Of a stretch of DNA of 64,000 nt, positions 55,636-64,000 are shown piece by piece; position 1 is the first letter of the stretch; every line of letters begins with the position of its first letter. This stretch comes from Colwellia sp. PAMC 20917 (GTDB taxonomy: Bacteria > Pseudomonadota > Gammaproteobacteria > Enterobacterales > Alteromonadaceae). A model generated the notes under the pieces. It saw only the letters and a list, made by a program, of their open reading frames with translations, made no database searches and was not told the origin of the DNA. The position numbers and the translations under genes are program-made. The stretch covers positions 3,534,001-3,598,000 of the forward strand of contig NZ_CP014944.1 in the NCBI RefSeq assembly GCF_001767295.1, written 5' to 3'.

Positions 55636-55887
55636 TAACTTTCCACTCATTAAATATTTAAAAATTTAGACACACTAACATGAAATTTATTGCTTCACAG
55701 TTAGTTCAATTTAAGGATGCATATTTTACTCCTTCTTGACGCTTGACGCCAGTACCCGATTCAACTTTAAGTGGCGCGGGTCTATCTGATTTCAATTATT
55801 GCCCGCAACCATTAATAATATTCGTATAACTGATATAGGTTGGTTAGAATAACTTTGAAGAATCATTAAATAAAAAGTGTAAATTTT

Positions 55888-57099
55888 ATGAGCAATTTTG
55901 ATTGTGTAGTTGTCGGTGGTGGTATGGTTGGCGCGGCTAGTGCGTTATCTTTGGCAAACTTAGGGTTAACTGTGGCTATTGTCGAATCAAAGCAACCCGT
56001 CTGTTTTAATGAAACACAAGCACTAGATTTACGTGTTTCAGCTATATCGCTTGCTTCTGAGCATTTGTTGACACAATTGGGCGCTTGGCCACAATTAAAA
56101 CAATGGCGAATGTGTCCTTATAAACGATTAGGTGTTTGGGAAAATCAGGCAAGTTATACCGAGTTTAACGCCGATGACATTGGGCAATCTCATCTTGGCC
56201 ATATTATTGAAAATCGCTTAGTTCAGCTTGCCTTATGGCAGCAAATTAAAACTCACAGCAAAGTGACTTTATTTGCACCAGCGAGATTAGAAAGCTTTAT
56301 TGAACATCAAAATGAAATAGCAGTAAGCTTGGCAATTAAATCGGCTGAAAAAGAGTGTGGCGAAATAGAACAAATTACCACTCAATTATTAATTGCGGCT
56401 GATGGCGCTCATTCACAAGTAAGAAAACTAGCTAATATAGGTATAACGGGTTGGGATTATCAGCAATCAGCAATGCTTATTAATGTTGAAACTCAACATT
56501 TACAACAAGATATTACCTGGCAACAATTTTTTCAGACTGGCCCTATGGCTTTCTTACCCCTGCCAGGAGAAAGTCAATTAGGTGGTTATGCTTCCTTGGT
56601 TTGGTATCATCAAAAAAACGAGATAAAAAGGTTGTCGGCTTTATCTAATGAACAACTACAAAGTGAAATCATTGAAAAATTTCCACAACGAATAGGTCAA
56701 ATAAAGGTTATTAATAAAGGGGCATTTCCACTGACTCGTCGACATGCTAATACCTATCAAAAAGATCGAGTATTATTATTAGGTGATGCAGCGCACACCA
56801 TTAACCCCATGGCAGGGCAGGGAGTAAATCTTGGCTTTAAAGATGTTAAGGCCTTACAAACCGTCATAGCCAGTGCGATTGGTAATAATGAGTGTTGGCA
56901 CTTGCCTGAGGTTTTATCACGTTACGAAGCTAAGCGACGAATAGACAATCTATTGATGATGACGACGATGGATTCACTGTATGCAACGTTTAGCCACCCA
57001 TCACCAGCTATTAAACTCTTTCGAAACCTAGGGCTGACTATGGCTAATAAGATACCTTTTTTAAAAAATAAGGCTTTAGCTTACGCTTGTGGTGTATAA
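55888..57099 (+). CDS. ubiF: UbiH/UbiF-family FAD monooxygenase (probable UbiF)
   Basis: A 403-residue class A flavin hydroxylase for a ring hydroxylation in ubiquinone biosynthesis. The FAD Rossmann motif GGGMVGAASALSLA is at about residues 9-22, the DG motif is ADGAHSQVRK near residue 175 and the second FAD motif GDAAHTINPMAGQGVNLGFKD is near 295. E. coli ubiF is also divergent from miaB and near a tRNA-Gln/Leu/Met operon, so the synteny identifies it as UbiF rather than UbiH or UbiI. The downstream gap leads directly into the convergent tRNA operon. Confidence 0.87.
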   Translation: MSNFDCVVVGGGMVGAASALSLANLGLTVAIVESKQPVCFNETQALDLRVSAISLASEHLLTQLGAWPQLKQWRMCPYKRLGVWENQASYTEFNADDIGQSHLGHIIENRLVQLALWQQIKTHSKVTLFAPARLESFIEHQNEIAVSLAIKSAEKECGEIEQITTQLLIAADGAHSQVRKLANIGITGWDYQQSAMLINVETQHLQQDITWQQFFQTGPMAFLPLPGESQLGGYASLVWYHQKNEIKRLSALSNEQLQSEIIEKFPQRIGQIKVINKGAFPLTRRHANTYQKDRVLLLGDAAHTINPMAGQGVNLGFKDVKALQTVIASAIGNNECWHLPEVLSRYEAKRRIDNLLMMTTMDSLYATFSHPSPAIKLFRNLGLTMANKIPFLKNKALAYACGV

Positions 57100-57200
57100 G
57101 TTGAAGTGTAAATGGGTCTTAAAAGAAATTTTTCAATGCAGTAAGAGATTAAGTCTCAAGATAATATGTATTGGGTGTTTAAAGTAAGATTTGAAAATAA

Positions 57201-57275
57201 TGGCAGGGGTAAGAGGATTTGAACCTCTGAATGACTGGATCAAAACCAGCTGCCTTACCGCTTGGCTATACCCCT
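57201..57275 (-). tRNA. tRNA-Gln (TTG)
   Basis: 75 bases including an encoded CCA. The 7-bp acceptor stem AGGGGTA pairs with TACCCCT, the anticodon loop is TTTTGAT, and the T-arm GAGGTTCAAATCCTC is intact. It is the last gene in the operon and is identical to the two other Gln copies. Confidence 0.97.
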
Positions 57276-57327
57276 GTAATGTCACTTATTTTCTAACAAC
57301 TATCATGATGATATCTGTTAATTAGAA

Positions 57328-57412
<85 letters not shown>

Positions 57413-57544
57413 ATTACTTCTAACACTACTAAGCGTTAATAGCCTTGTAGATAAATCAAATAATTATTATGTCACTCAGTAATGTTTACTACTTTTTTAA
57501 TAAAGATTAATTACTTTTAAAAAAAGGAATCTTAAACAATAAAG

Positions 57545-57619
57545 TGGCAGGGGTAAGAGGATTTGAACCTCTGAATGACTGGATCAAAACCAGCTGCCTT
57601 ACCGCTTGGCTATACCCCT
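57545..57619 (-). tRNA. tRNA-Gln (TTG)
   Basis: 75 bases, identical to the copy at 57201; CCA encoded. It sits between the two Leu genes together with the next Gln copy. Confidence 0.97.
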
Positions 57620-57721
57620 GTAGGTATTCTAAATAACAAGTAAATATGACACTTATTATGTTTAATATTAGTTTTAATAAAGACTGATTGAGTTTTAAAA
57701 AAGGAATGTTAAACAAGAAAG

Positions 57722-57796
57722 TGGCAGGGGTAAGAGGATTTGAACCTCTGAATGACTGGATCAAAACCAGCTGCCTTACCGCTTGGCTATACCCCT
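57722..57796 (-). tRNA. tRNA-Gln (TTG)
   Basis: 75 bases, identical to the other two Gln copies; CCA encoded. Confidence 0.97.
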
Positions 57797-57848
57797 GCAA
57801 TGTTACTTACTTTCTAACAAATATCATGATGATAAATGTTAGTTAGAA

Positions 57849-57933
<85 letters not shown>

Positions 57934-57970
57934 ATTTCTTCTAATACTACGTTCACTACTAAGAGTTAAA

Positions 57971-58047
57971 TGGTGGCTACACCGGGATTTGAACCTGGGA
58001 CCCCATCATTATGAGTGATGTGCTCTAACCAGCTGAGCTATGTAGCC
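57971..58047 (-). tRNA. tRNA-Met (CAT, elongator)
   Basis: 77 bases with encoded CCA. The sequence begins GGCTACATAGCTCAGCTGG and has the anticodon loop CTCATAA; it lacks the three consecutive G-C pairs of the initiator and closely follows the E. coli elongator tRNA-Met. It is first in the operon. Confidence 0.97.
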
Positions 58048-58078
58048 TTTCCGTATTGCCTCTCAGCAAGTGGCGCGT

Positions 58079-58107
58079 ATTATGCAAATCTGCTTAGGCT
58101 ACGTCAA
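58079..58107 (-). promoter_or_regulatory. Promoter of the tRNA operon
   Basis: TTGACG (58102-58107) and CATAAT (58079-58084) on the minus strand are 17 bases apart and are followed by a GC-rich discriminator (ACGCGCC), the pattern of stringently controlled stable-RNA promoters. The predicted start is about 25 bases upstream of tRNA-Met. Confidence 0.75.
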
Positions 58108-58196
58108 CCGTTTTTTTATAATAAATGCTAATTTCTTTCTGTTTGCTTGTTTAGTCTACAAATTGGGCGTTTAATATTCTAGGAAAGCGCAATCTC

Positions 58197-58240
58197 TTTA
58201 AAATAAAAACAAGAACGCTAAGTTCTTGCTTTATTTTAAA
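58197..58240 (-). terminator. Terminator of the DUF3718 gene
   Basis: A composite hairpin: CAAGAAC pairs with GTTCTTG around GCTAA, extended by TTTAAAATAAA with TTTATTTTAAA; the minus strand continues with a T-rich tail. It lies 24 bases past the stop at 58264. Confidence 0.75.
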
Positions 58241-58263
58241 GAACCGTAGATATCAAATAATGA

Positions 58264-58611
58264 TTATTTTACGCGTTCTTTTGCTTCTTCTTCTAAATGT
58301 TTTGAGTATTTACCAATCTCGGCGATATGTTTAGCCACTTCTTTTGAAGGAACTTTACCAATAATAAATTCACCTGTTTCTAAAGCGCTATTAGATGCAG
58401 CAAAAACTAATAAATTTTGGCCGTTACATTCGATACTACCAAAAAGTGTACGAATTTTTAATTTATTTTGTTTCATAAATGAACGTAAGCGGTTCTTATC
58501 ATTGGCCGCAACGTATTCACAAATACGAAGAGATATATTATCGGCTTTAGTCACAGGGGCAAAAGTTACTGAAGCGGCAATTAAGCTAGCAAGTAGGAGT
58601 GTTTTTTTCAT
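58264..58611 (-). CDS. DUF3718 periplasmic protein
   Basis: A 115-residue exported protein with a signal peptide ending near VTKA (about residue 23). The mature part has two cysteines (RICEYVAAND and GSIECNG) that may form a disulfide, and the LRSFMKQNKLKIRTLF pattern of DUF3718, a small family found in Alteromonadales and Vibrio. Function unknown. It is monocistronic. Confidence 0.82.
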   Translation of the reverse strand: MKKTLLLASLIAASVTFAPVTKADNISLRICEYVAANDKNRLRSFMKQNKLKIRTLFGSIECNGQNLLVFAASNSALETGEFIIGKVPSKEVAKHIAEIGKYSKHLEEEAKERVK

Positions 58612-58848
58612 GGTCTGCCTTTTTATTGTTTATTAAAGTAATAGGTTGTTGGTCTGACGTTGATAATTTCAACTTATATCAGATTGGTATTATGATAATT
58701 GTGGTATATTTTAGAAATAAAACAAGATATTTTTAAATTTTTTAAATTAAGTAGTCTATTGTTTTCATTGTTTTTTATTTATATCTTTTTCTTTTGCAGT
58801 CATTCTTTTACATTTAAATGACGGGTAATAACTTATTTTGAAAGACAA

Positions 58849-58873
58849 AAAAGGAGCCGAAGCTCCTTTTACT
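58849..58873 (-). terminator. Terminator of the rplY-pth-ychF operon
   Basis: GGAGC-CGAA-GCTCC with flanking A and T runs; on the minus strand a T6 run follows. It lies 31 bases past the ychF stop. Confidence 0.9.
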
Positions 58874-58903
58874 ATTTAATTTATTCGCGTTAAAGCGTAA
58901 ACA

Positions 58904-59995
58904 TTACACGTTAAATCTGAAGTGAACCACATCACCATCTTTAACACGGTACTCTTTACCTTCTAAACGCCATTTACCGGCCTCTTTAGCCCCTGACTCG
59001 CCATTAAATTCGATAAAGTGATCATAGGCGATAACTTCTGCGCGAATAAAGCCTTTTTCAAAGTCGGTATGAATAACACCCGCAGCTTGTGGAGCCGTAG
59101 CATTTTGCTTTACTGTCCATGCACGTACTTCCTTTACACCTGCCGTGAAATAGGTTTGTAAGTGAAGCAAAGAATAACCAGCATTAATAACACGATTAAG
59201 CCCAGGTTCTTCTAGTCCAAGGTCAGCCATAAATTCAACACGGTCTTCATCATCCATTTCAGACAATTCGCTTTCAATTTCAGCACAAACAGCAACAACA
59301 ATAGCACCTTCGGCATCAGCAATTGCCTGAACTTGATCTAGGTAAGGATTATTTTCAAAACCATCATCATTCACATTCGCGATATACATGGTCGGTTTTA
59401 GTGTTAAAAAGTTTAAGTAGTCTACCGCGGCTTTTTCTTCTTTAGACAATGTTAAAGAACGTATCATATGTCCTTCTTCAACATGCTTTAATATCTTTTC
59501 TAATACCGGCATTTCAAATTTAGCGTCCGCATCGCCACCTTTGGCTTTCTTCGCTAAGCGAAAAATTGCTCGTTCTGCTGTGTCCATATCAGACAAAGCC
59601 AGCTCAGTATTGATCACTTCTATGTCATCACTAGGGCTAACCTTATTAGCAACATGAATAATGTTGTCATTATCAAAACAACGTACAACGTGACCAATGG
59701 CATCGGTTTCACGAATGTTAGCAAGAAATTTATTTCCTAAACCTTCACCTTTCGAAGCGCCAGCCACTAAACCTGCAATATCAACAAATTCCATGGTAGT
59801 TGCTAGAACGCGCTCAGGGTTTACAATTTTGGCTAATGCATCTAAACGAGGGTCTGGCACGGGTACTACACCCGTATTCGGCTCAATAGTACAAAATGGA
59901 AAATTAGCTGCTTCAATACCTGCTTTTGTTAATGCATTGAAAAGTGTTGATTTACCTACGTTGGGCAAGCCAACAATACCGCATTTGAATCCCAT
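58904..59995 (-). CDS. ychF: Redox-regulated ATPase YchF
   Basis: Obg-family P-loop ATPase that associates with ribosomes and is implicated in stress responses. The G1 motif GLPNVGKST is at residues 8-16, followed by [10 protein letters not shown] (G2) and DIAGLV (G3); the G4-region reads NVND, as in this ATP-preferring branch. A coiled coil (about residues 130-200) and a TGS domain (about 280-362) follow. The length equals E. coli YchF, 363 residues. It lies 43 bases after pth. Confidence 0.97.
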   Translation of the reverse strand: MGFKCGIVGLPNVGKSTLFNALTKAGIEAANFPFCTIEPNTGVVPVPDPRLDALAKIVNPERVLATTMEFVDIAGLVAGASKGEGLGNKFLANIRETDAIGHVVRCFDNDNIIHVANKVSPSDDIEVINTELALSDMDTAERAIFRLAKKAKGGDADAKFEMPVLEKILKHVEEGHMIRSLTLSKEEKAAVDYLNFLTLKPTMYIANVNDDGFENNPYLDQVQAIADAEGAIVVAVCAEIESELSEMDDEDRVEFMADLGLEEPGLNRVINAGYSLLHLQTYFTAGVKEVRAWTVKQNATAPQAAGVIHTDFEKGFIRAEVIAYDHFIEFNGESGAKEAGKWRLEGKEYRVKDGDVVHFRFNV

Positions 59996-60038
59996 GATAA
60001 TACCTTAATTGTGTTGCAAAATTGTTTTAAAAGTTTAG

Positions 60039-60623
60039 TTATAGCGGCTTGAATGAATGCAAACGATTTTGAGCTTTCTTTAAATCGTCTGTTTGCCAGA
60101 TGTCGATACATCGGCTTGCTTCATCAATCGCTTGATCTATTTTGTCTTGGTCAATAGCTGGTGCTTTGCCAAGTACATGTCCGGTAACGCGATCTCTATG
60201 ACCTGGGTGGCCTATACCAATGCGTAACCGATAAAATTCTTTGTTATTAGCCATACACGAAATAATATCGCGTAAGCCGTTATGTCCACCGTGTCCGCCA
60301 CCCTTTTTAATTTTACAGACGCCCGGTTCCATGTCTAACTCATCATGAGCAACAAGGATATTATCGACGGGTATACGGAAAAAATTTGCAAGAGGCGCTA
60401 CAGACTGACCACTTCTATTCATAAACGTTGTTGGAACAAGCAAATGAACAACTTCGTTACCTATTAGGCCTTTGCCGTAAAGTCCGAAATATTTTTTTTC
60501 TGGTCTGAGGGAGATGTTGTAGCGAGAAGCAAGTTCTTCGACGAACCAAACTCCGGCATTATGACGAGTTTTTGTATATTCGGGGCCTGGATTACCCAGG
60601 CCCACAACTAGTTGAATAGTCAT
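60039..60623 (-). CDS. pth: Peptidyl-tRNA hydrolase
   Basis: Releases peptides from peptidyl-tRNA that has dropped off ribosomes. The catalytic His21 lies in KTRHNAG, the partner Asp in AHDELD near residue 95, and Asn11 in GLGNPGPEY. The length of 194 residues equals the E. coli enzyme. The gene is 19 bases after rplY and precedes ychF, matching the conserved pth-ychF pair. Confidence 0.97.
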   Translation of the reverse strand: MTIQLVVGLGNPGPEYTKTRHNAGVWFVEELASRYNISLRPEKKYFGLYGKGLIGNEVVHLLVPTTFMNRSGQSVAPLANFFRIPVDNILVAHDELDMEPGVCKIKKGGGHGGHNGLRDIISCMANNKEFYRLRIGIGHPGHRDRVTGHVLGKAPAIDQDKIDQAIDEASRCIDIWQTDDLKKAQNRLHSFKPL

Positions 60624-60642
60624 TTAAGCTTATACTTAATGA

Positions 60643-61263
60643 TTATTCAGTAGCTTCAATTTCTTCAGCTTCATCAGTTTCTTCACTTACGCCTTTCGGT
60701 GCATTTAATGAAACAACAGCTTGATCATGATCTTCGCCTTTTGCTAATTCGTCAGATGTTACGCCTTTAGGCAAAGTAACGTCTGATAAATGCAATGTTT
60801 GACCAACTTCTAAATCAGCAACATCAACTTCGATGAACTCTGGAATGTCAGCAGGTAAACAGCTAATCGCAATTTCGTTAATCTGGTGAGTAATGTTGCC
60901 ACCTTTTTTCTCTGCTTCTTCTTCGTTAAGGAAGTGAATAGGAGCGTTAACGTGAACTGCATGAGATGCATCAATGCGTAAGAAATCTAAATGCATTACA
61001 AGTTGCTTGAACGGATGACGTTGCATGTCTTTTAAAAGACACTCAACTGGCTTACCGTCGATGTTTACAGTTAAAACGTGAGAGTAGAATGCTTCTTCTT
61101 GTTGTGCACGGTAAACATTTTTGTGCTCTAACGTTAAAGAAATCGGCTCTTGGCCTTCACCGTATAAAATTGCAGGAACTTTGTTTGCGTGACGTAGGCG
61201 GCGGCTCGCACCTTTCCCTAGGTCAGTACGAACTTCAGCTTCTAAAGTAAATAAATCAGTCAT
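60643..61263 (-). CDS. rplY: 50S ribosomal protein L25, long (CTC) form
   Basis: A 206-residue L25/TL5-type protein that binds 5S rRNA. The N-terminal ~95 residues are the 5S-binding domain ([21 protein letters not shown]), followed by the C-terminal TL5 domain and an acidic tail. E. coli has the short 94-residue form; the long CTC form is the rule in many other bacteria. It is first in the rplY-pth-ychF operon. Confidence 0.96.
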   Translation of the reverse strand: MTDLFTLEAEVRTDLGKGASRRLRHANKVPAILYGEGQEPISLTLEHKNVYRAQQEEAFYSHVLTVNIDGKPVECLLKDMQRHPFKQLVMHLDFLRIDASHAVHVNAPIHFLNEEEAEKKGGNITHQINEIAISCLPADIPEFIEVDVADLEVGQTLHLSDVTLPKGVTSDELAKGEDHDQAVVSLNAPKGVSEETDEAEEIEATE

Positions 61264-61606
61264 TTTTTAATACCTAATATTAAAGAGTTAGTTGAGTTGT
61301 TTTTTGCGACCAAAAACAACAGTGAACCTTTACAACAATAAAAATAATTCAATCATCATAAAAGGCGCGGCATAATAACACCTCAACTTAAACATATCCA
61401 ACGTTAATATGATTAATAACCTATTAATCATGGCTGCTTATTATGGGTATCATTGGGCTAAATGGCCGTTATAGATAATTTTTTATTGAAATTTAGGTGT
61501 TAGACCCGTTACCATTCAAAATACACTCTAGCAACCTGCGTCCTGAAAATGAGCGGGTATATGTGCCTCATACTTCTAATGCCTAATGTCGATAAGAGAA
61601 TTAACT
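61264..61606. other. Divergent intergenic region rplY / aminotransferase
   Basis: 343 bases. Besides the rplY promoter it must hold the promoter of the rightward aminotransferase gene, for which no convincing hexamer pair is seen. No small coding frame is supported. Confidence 0.5.
61372..61401 (-). promoter_or_regulatory. Candidate promoter of rplY-pth-ychF
   Basis: On the minus strand TTGGAT (61396-61401) and TATTAT (61372-61377) are 18 bases apart, followed by a GC-rich discriminator (GCCGCGCC), again suggesting stringent control. The predicted leader is about 100 bases. Confidence 0.6.
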
Positions 61607-62728
61607 ATGACAATTACATCTTTCTATCCAACTCCTCGTACTTTAATGGGCCCCGGTCCTAGTGATGTTTCACCTCGTGTTTTATCTGCTTTAGGTCGTC
61701 CGACCATAGGTCATTTAGATCCAGAGTTTGTGCAGATGATGGACGAAATCAAATCATTACTACAATACGCATTTCAAACCAAGAATGAATTAACGATGGC
61801 GGTTTCAGCGCCAGGCTCGGCAGGTATGGAAACTTGTTTTGTTAACTTAGTGGAACCAGGCGAAAAAGTGATTGTTTGTGTAAATGGTGTTTTTGGTTCG
61901 CGTATGGTGGAAAATGTTCAACGCATCGGGGCTCAAGCCATCGTTATAAACGATGAGTGGGGAACGCCTGTCGATGTTAATAAAGTAAAACAAGCTTTTA
62001 AAGACAATAGCGATGTTAAATTTTTAGCCTTTGTTCATGCTGAAACATCTACCGGTGTATTGTCTGATGCAAAAGCCTTATGTGCCATAGCCCAAGAAAA
62101 CTCAGCGCTTTCTATCGTCGATGCAGTGACCTCATTAGGCGGTGTTGAATTAAAGGTTGATGATTGGGGAATCGATGCTATTTATTCGGGTAGTCAAAAA
62201 TGTTTATCGTGTGTGCCCGGCATATCACCAATTAGCTTCAGTACTAAAGCGGTTGAAAAATTAACAAGTAGAAAGTCTGCAGTACCCAGTTGGTTTTTAG
62301 ATTTATCGTTGGTTATGGGCTATTGGGGCGGTACAGGTAAACGTAGTTATCATCATACGGCACCGGTAAATTCTCTCTATGCTTTGCATGAATCTTTAGT
62401 GATGTTACAAGATGAAGGTTTAGAAAATGCATGGCAACGCCATAAAAACCAACACCTTAAATTAAAAGCAGGATTAGAAAAACTAGGCGTAGCGTTTGTT
62501 GTTGATGAACAATACCGTTTACCACAATTAAATACGGTATTAATTCCTCAAGGCGTTGATGATGCAGCTGTTCGCGAAACCTTACTTAATGAATATAATT
62601 TAGAAATTGGCGCTGGCCTAGGTGGTTTTGCTGGTAAAGCATGGCGCATTGGTTTAATGGGCTATGCGGCAAGAACTGAAAATGTGACCTTATGTTTAGC
62701 GGCTTTAGCGGATGTTTTAGAGAAATAG
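61607..62728 (+). CDS. PLP-dependent aminotransferase (alanine/serine-glyoxylate type)
   Basis: A 373-residue class V aminotransferase. The family start PTPRTLMGPGPSDVSPRVL is visible, with the APGSAGMET cofactor-binding block near residue 73, DAVTSLGG near 176 and the Schiff-base Lys in GSQKCLSCVPG near residue 202. It resembles alanine--glyoxylate and serine--pyruvate aminotransferases, so a role in glyoxylate or serine metabolism is likely. The ATG at 61607, with AAGAGA upstream, is preferred to the ATG at 61586. It is monocistronic and ends convergently with prs. Confidence 0.92.
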   Translation: MTITSFYPTPRTLMGPGPSDVSPRVLSALGRPTIGHLDPEFVQMMDEIKSLLQYAFQTKNELTMAVSAPGSAGMETCFVNLVEPGEKVIVCVNGVFGSRMVENVQRIGAQAIVINDEWGTPVDVNKVKQAFKDNSDVKFLAFVHAETSTGVLSDAKALCAIAQENSALSIVDAVTSLGGVELKVDDWGIDAIYSGSQKCLSCVPGISPISFSTKAVEKLTSRKSAVPSWFLDLSLVMGYWGGTGKRSYHHTAPVNSLYALHESLVMLQDEGLENAWQRHKNQHLKLKAGLEKLGVAFVVDEQYRLPQLNTVLIPQGVDDAAVRETLLNEYNLEIGAGLGGFAGKAWRIGLMGYAARTENVTLCLAALADVLEK

Positions 62729-62781
62729 TCAACGTCTGACAAAAAGAATTAAGCGACCGTAGCTCCAGTGTTGTGTTAAAT

Positions 62782-62820
62782 AAAAAAGCCCCGAGTCAAA
62801 AGATGACTCGGGGCTTTATT
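62782..62820. terminator. Bidirectional terminator between the aminotransferase gene and prs
   Basis: GCCCCGAGTCA and TGACTCGGGGC form an 11-bp perfect GC-rich stem around AAAGA, with A-runs and T-runs on the two sides so that it works in both directions. Confidence 0.96.
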
Positions 62821-62849
62821 ATTTATGAAGTTGTTTTATCAGTAAATGC

Positions 62850-63797
62850 TTAACTGTCAAACATTGCTGAAATAGATTCTTCGTTACACACACGGCGAAT
62901 CGCTTCAGACAACATACCGCTTAAAGTAAGTTGACGAACAATACCAAGCGCTTTAATTTCGTCGGTAAGTGGTATTGAATCTGTTACCACTAACTCATCA
63001 ATAACAGAATCTCTTAGGTTTTGCGCAGCATTACCTGAAAGAACTGGATGAGTAGCATAAGCAATAACGCGTTTAGCGCCATGTGCTTTTAATGCTTCAG
63101 CCGCTTTTGCTAATGTGCCACCAGTATCTATCATGTCGTCGACAATGATACAGTCGCGGTCAGCAACATCACCAATAATGTGCATAACTTGTGCAACATT
63201 GGCTTTTGGACGACGCTTATCGATGATAGCAAGATCGGCTTCATTGAGTAATTTAGCTACGGCACGAGCGCGAACAACACCACCAATATCAGGAGAAACT
63301 ACAATCGGGTTATCTAGATCACGAGAAAGCATATCTTCAAGTAAAATAGGTGTGCCAAATACGTTATCTACCGGTACATCGAAGAAACCCTGAATTTGCT
63401 CAGCGTGTAGGTCAACCGTTAATACTCGGTCAACACCAACACTTGATAAAAAGTCAGCGACAACTTTCGCAGTAATTGGTACACGAGCACTACGTACACG
63501 TCTATCTTGGCGAGCATAACCAAAGTATGGAATAACGGCAGTAATACGACCAGCAGATGCTCGTCGTAATGCGTCAATCATCACAATTAATTCCATTAGG
63601 TTATTATTGGTTGGCGCACAAGTTGATTGAATAATAAAAACATCCGCACCGCGCACGTTTTCGTTAATTTCAACACTGATTTCACCGTCGCTAAAACTAC
63701 CGACTTTGGCATCGCCTAAAGTCATATACAAGCGATCAGCTACTTTCTTGGCCAGTTCAGGGGTGGCATTACCCGTAAATATTTTCATGTCAGGCAC
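62850..63797 (-). CDS. prs: Ribose-phosphate pyrophosphokinase
   Basis: Makes PRPP from ribose 5-phosphate and ATP for nucleotide, histidine and NAD synthesis. The catalytic flexible loop ([12 protein letters not shown]), the metal- and ribose-binding loops ([20 protein letters not shown]) and the C-terminal SISAMF are all near-identical to E. coli Prs. The GTG at 63797 (VPDMKIF) is preferred to an ATG at 63824: it gives 315 residues, exactly the E. coli length, and GAGGA lies eight bases upstream. It is transcribed leftward from a promoter near the right edge. Confidence 0.97.
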   Translation of the reverse strand: MPDMKIFTGNATPELAKKVADRLYMTLGDAKVGSFSDGEISVEINENVRGADVFIIQSTCAPTNNNLMELIVMIDALRRASAGRITAVIPYFGYARQDRRVRSARVPITAKVVADFLSSVGVDRVLTVDLHAEQIQGFFDVPVDNVFGTPILLEDMLSRDLDNPIVVSPDIGGVVRARAVAKLLNEADLAIIDKRRPKANVAQVMHIIGDVADRDCIIVDDMIDTGGTLAKAAEALKAHGAKRVIAYATHPVLSGNAAQNLRDSVIDELVVTDSIPLTDEIKALGIVRQLTLSGMLSEAIRRVCNEESISAMFDS

Positions 63798-63840
63798 GGT
63801 CAGTTCCTCGGAAACTATTGACATTTTAAGTTACGCTATT

Positions 63841-63859
63841 AGTAAACCTTGAGTTTACT
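63841..63859 (-). promoter_or_regulatory. Small hairpin in the prs leader
   Basis: AGTAAAC and GTTTACT (7 bp) around CTTGA, about 45 bases upstream of the prs start. It has no T-run. It may be a leader structure or chance. Confidence 0.3.
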
Positions 63860-64000
63860 ATCAGCAAATTATTAAATTTTTTCCAGTGGTTCTTGGCATT
63901 TTTATGAAAATAAATTCTCAATGGTATTAATATTCTGCATTTTCTGTTTGCAATGTTATTAAGTTGTTAATAGCATTGCGTAATGGAGATGTATTGACAC

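Noticed and set aside
57507-57800. 97-codon minus-strand open frame with an internal repeat (MQGYSQAVRQLVLIQSF twice)
   Set aside because: It is a translation of two tandem tRNA-Gln genes and their spacers; the repeat is the tRNA sequence itself.

Overview
The window is AT-rich chromosomal DNA from a gammaproteobacterium. Its gene content and order (mrdA-rlmH-rsfS-nadD-holA-lptE-leuS; lnt-corC-ybeY-ybeZ-miaB beside ubiF; rplY-pth-ychF; prs) and its small lineage-typical families (DUF2956, DUF3718, DUF808, YajD, YegD) point to the order Alteromonadales. Protein style and base composition suggest Colwellia or a close psychrophilic relative. The genus is an inference; no rRNA gene is present to confirm it.

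Layout. 1-7.5 kb: a leftward housekeeping operon for leucyl-tRNA synthesis, LPS export (LptE), the DNA polymerase III clamp loader, NAD synthesis, ribosome silencing, rRNA methylation and cell elongation; PBP2 runs off the left edge. 7.7-16.2 kb: a zinc-ribbon protein, a Lon-family protease, a DEAD-box RNA helicase with a long structured leader, 4-hydroxyphenylpyruvate dioxygenase and two RNA methyltransferases. 16.3-18.5 kb: a decayed IS200/IS605 element with an intact TnpB but a truncated TnpA, sitting inside a broken host gene. 19-28.5 kb: YegD (Hsp70-like), a secreted protein of unknown function, YajD, ribosome hibernation factor, a DUF808 membrane protein, a translationally coupled pair encoding a deacetylase and an acetyl-CoA hydrolase/acetyltransferase fusion, and small envelope proteins. 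28.7-48.4 kb: a mixed accessory stretch with a DUF748/AsmA-like protein, hydrolase, FG-GAP protein, thioesterase, a GntR-ABC operon of YtrA type, two orphan substrate-binding proteins, an MTHFR-like protein, a Yip1-MacA-MacB export cassette, Hsp20, an exported thiol peroxidase, and a CheC-type response regulator with a diguanylate cyclase. 48.4-58.1 kb: an amidohydrolase, the lnt-corC-ybeY-ybeZ-miaB operon, divergent ubiF and a six-gene tRNA operon (Met, Leu, Gln, Gln, Leu, Gln in transcription order). 58.2-64 kb: DUF3718, ychF-pth-rplY, a PLP aminotransferase and prs.

No CRISPR array, prophage, toxin-antitoxin pair, restriction system or known defence island is visible. The most interesting places are: the coupled deacetylase/acetyl-CoA-GNAT pair; the orphan TnpB with a recognisable right end and omega-RNA region; the GntR-ABC operon with a palindrome on its -10 and a helically phased direct repeat; the long deaD leader with a hairpin just ahead of the ribosome binding site; and the duplicated Leu-Gln tRNA unit. 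I do not see a clearly new multi-gene system.
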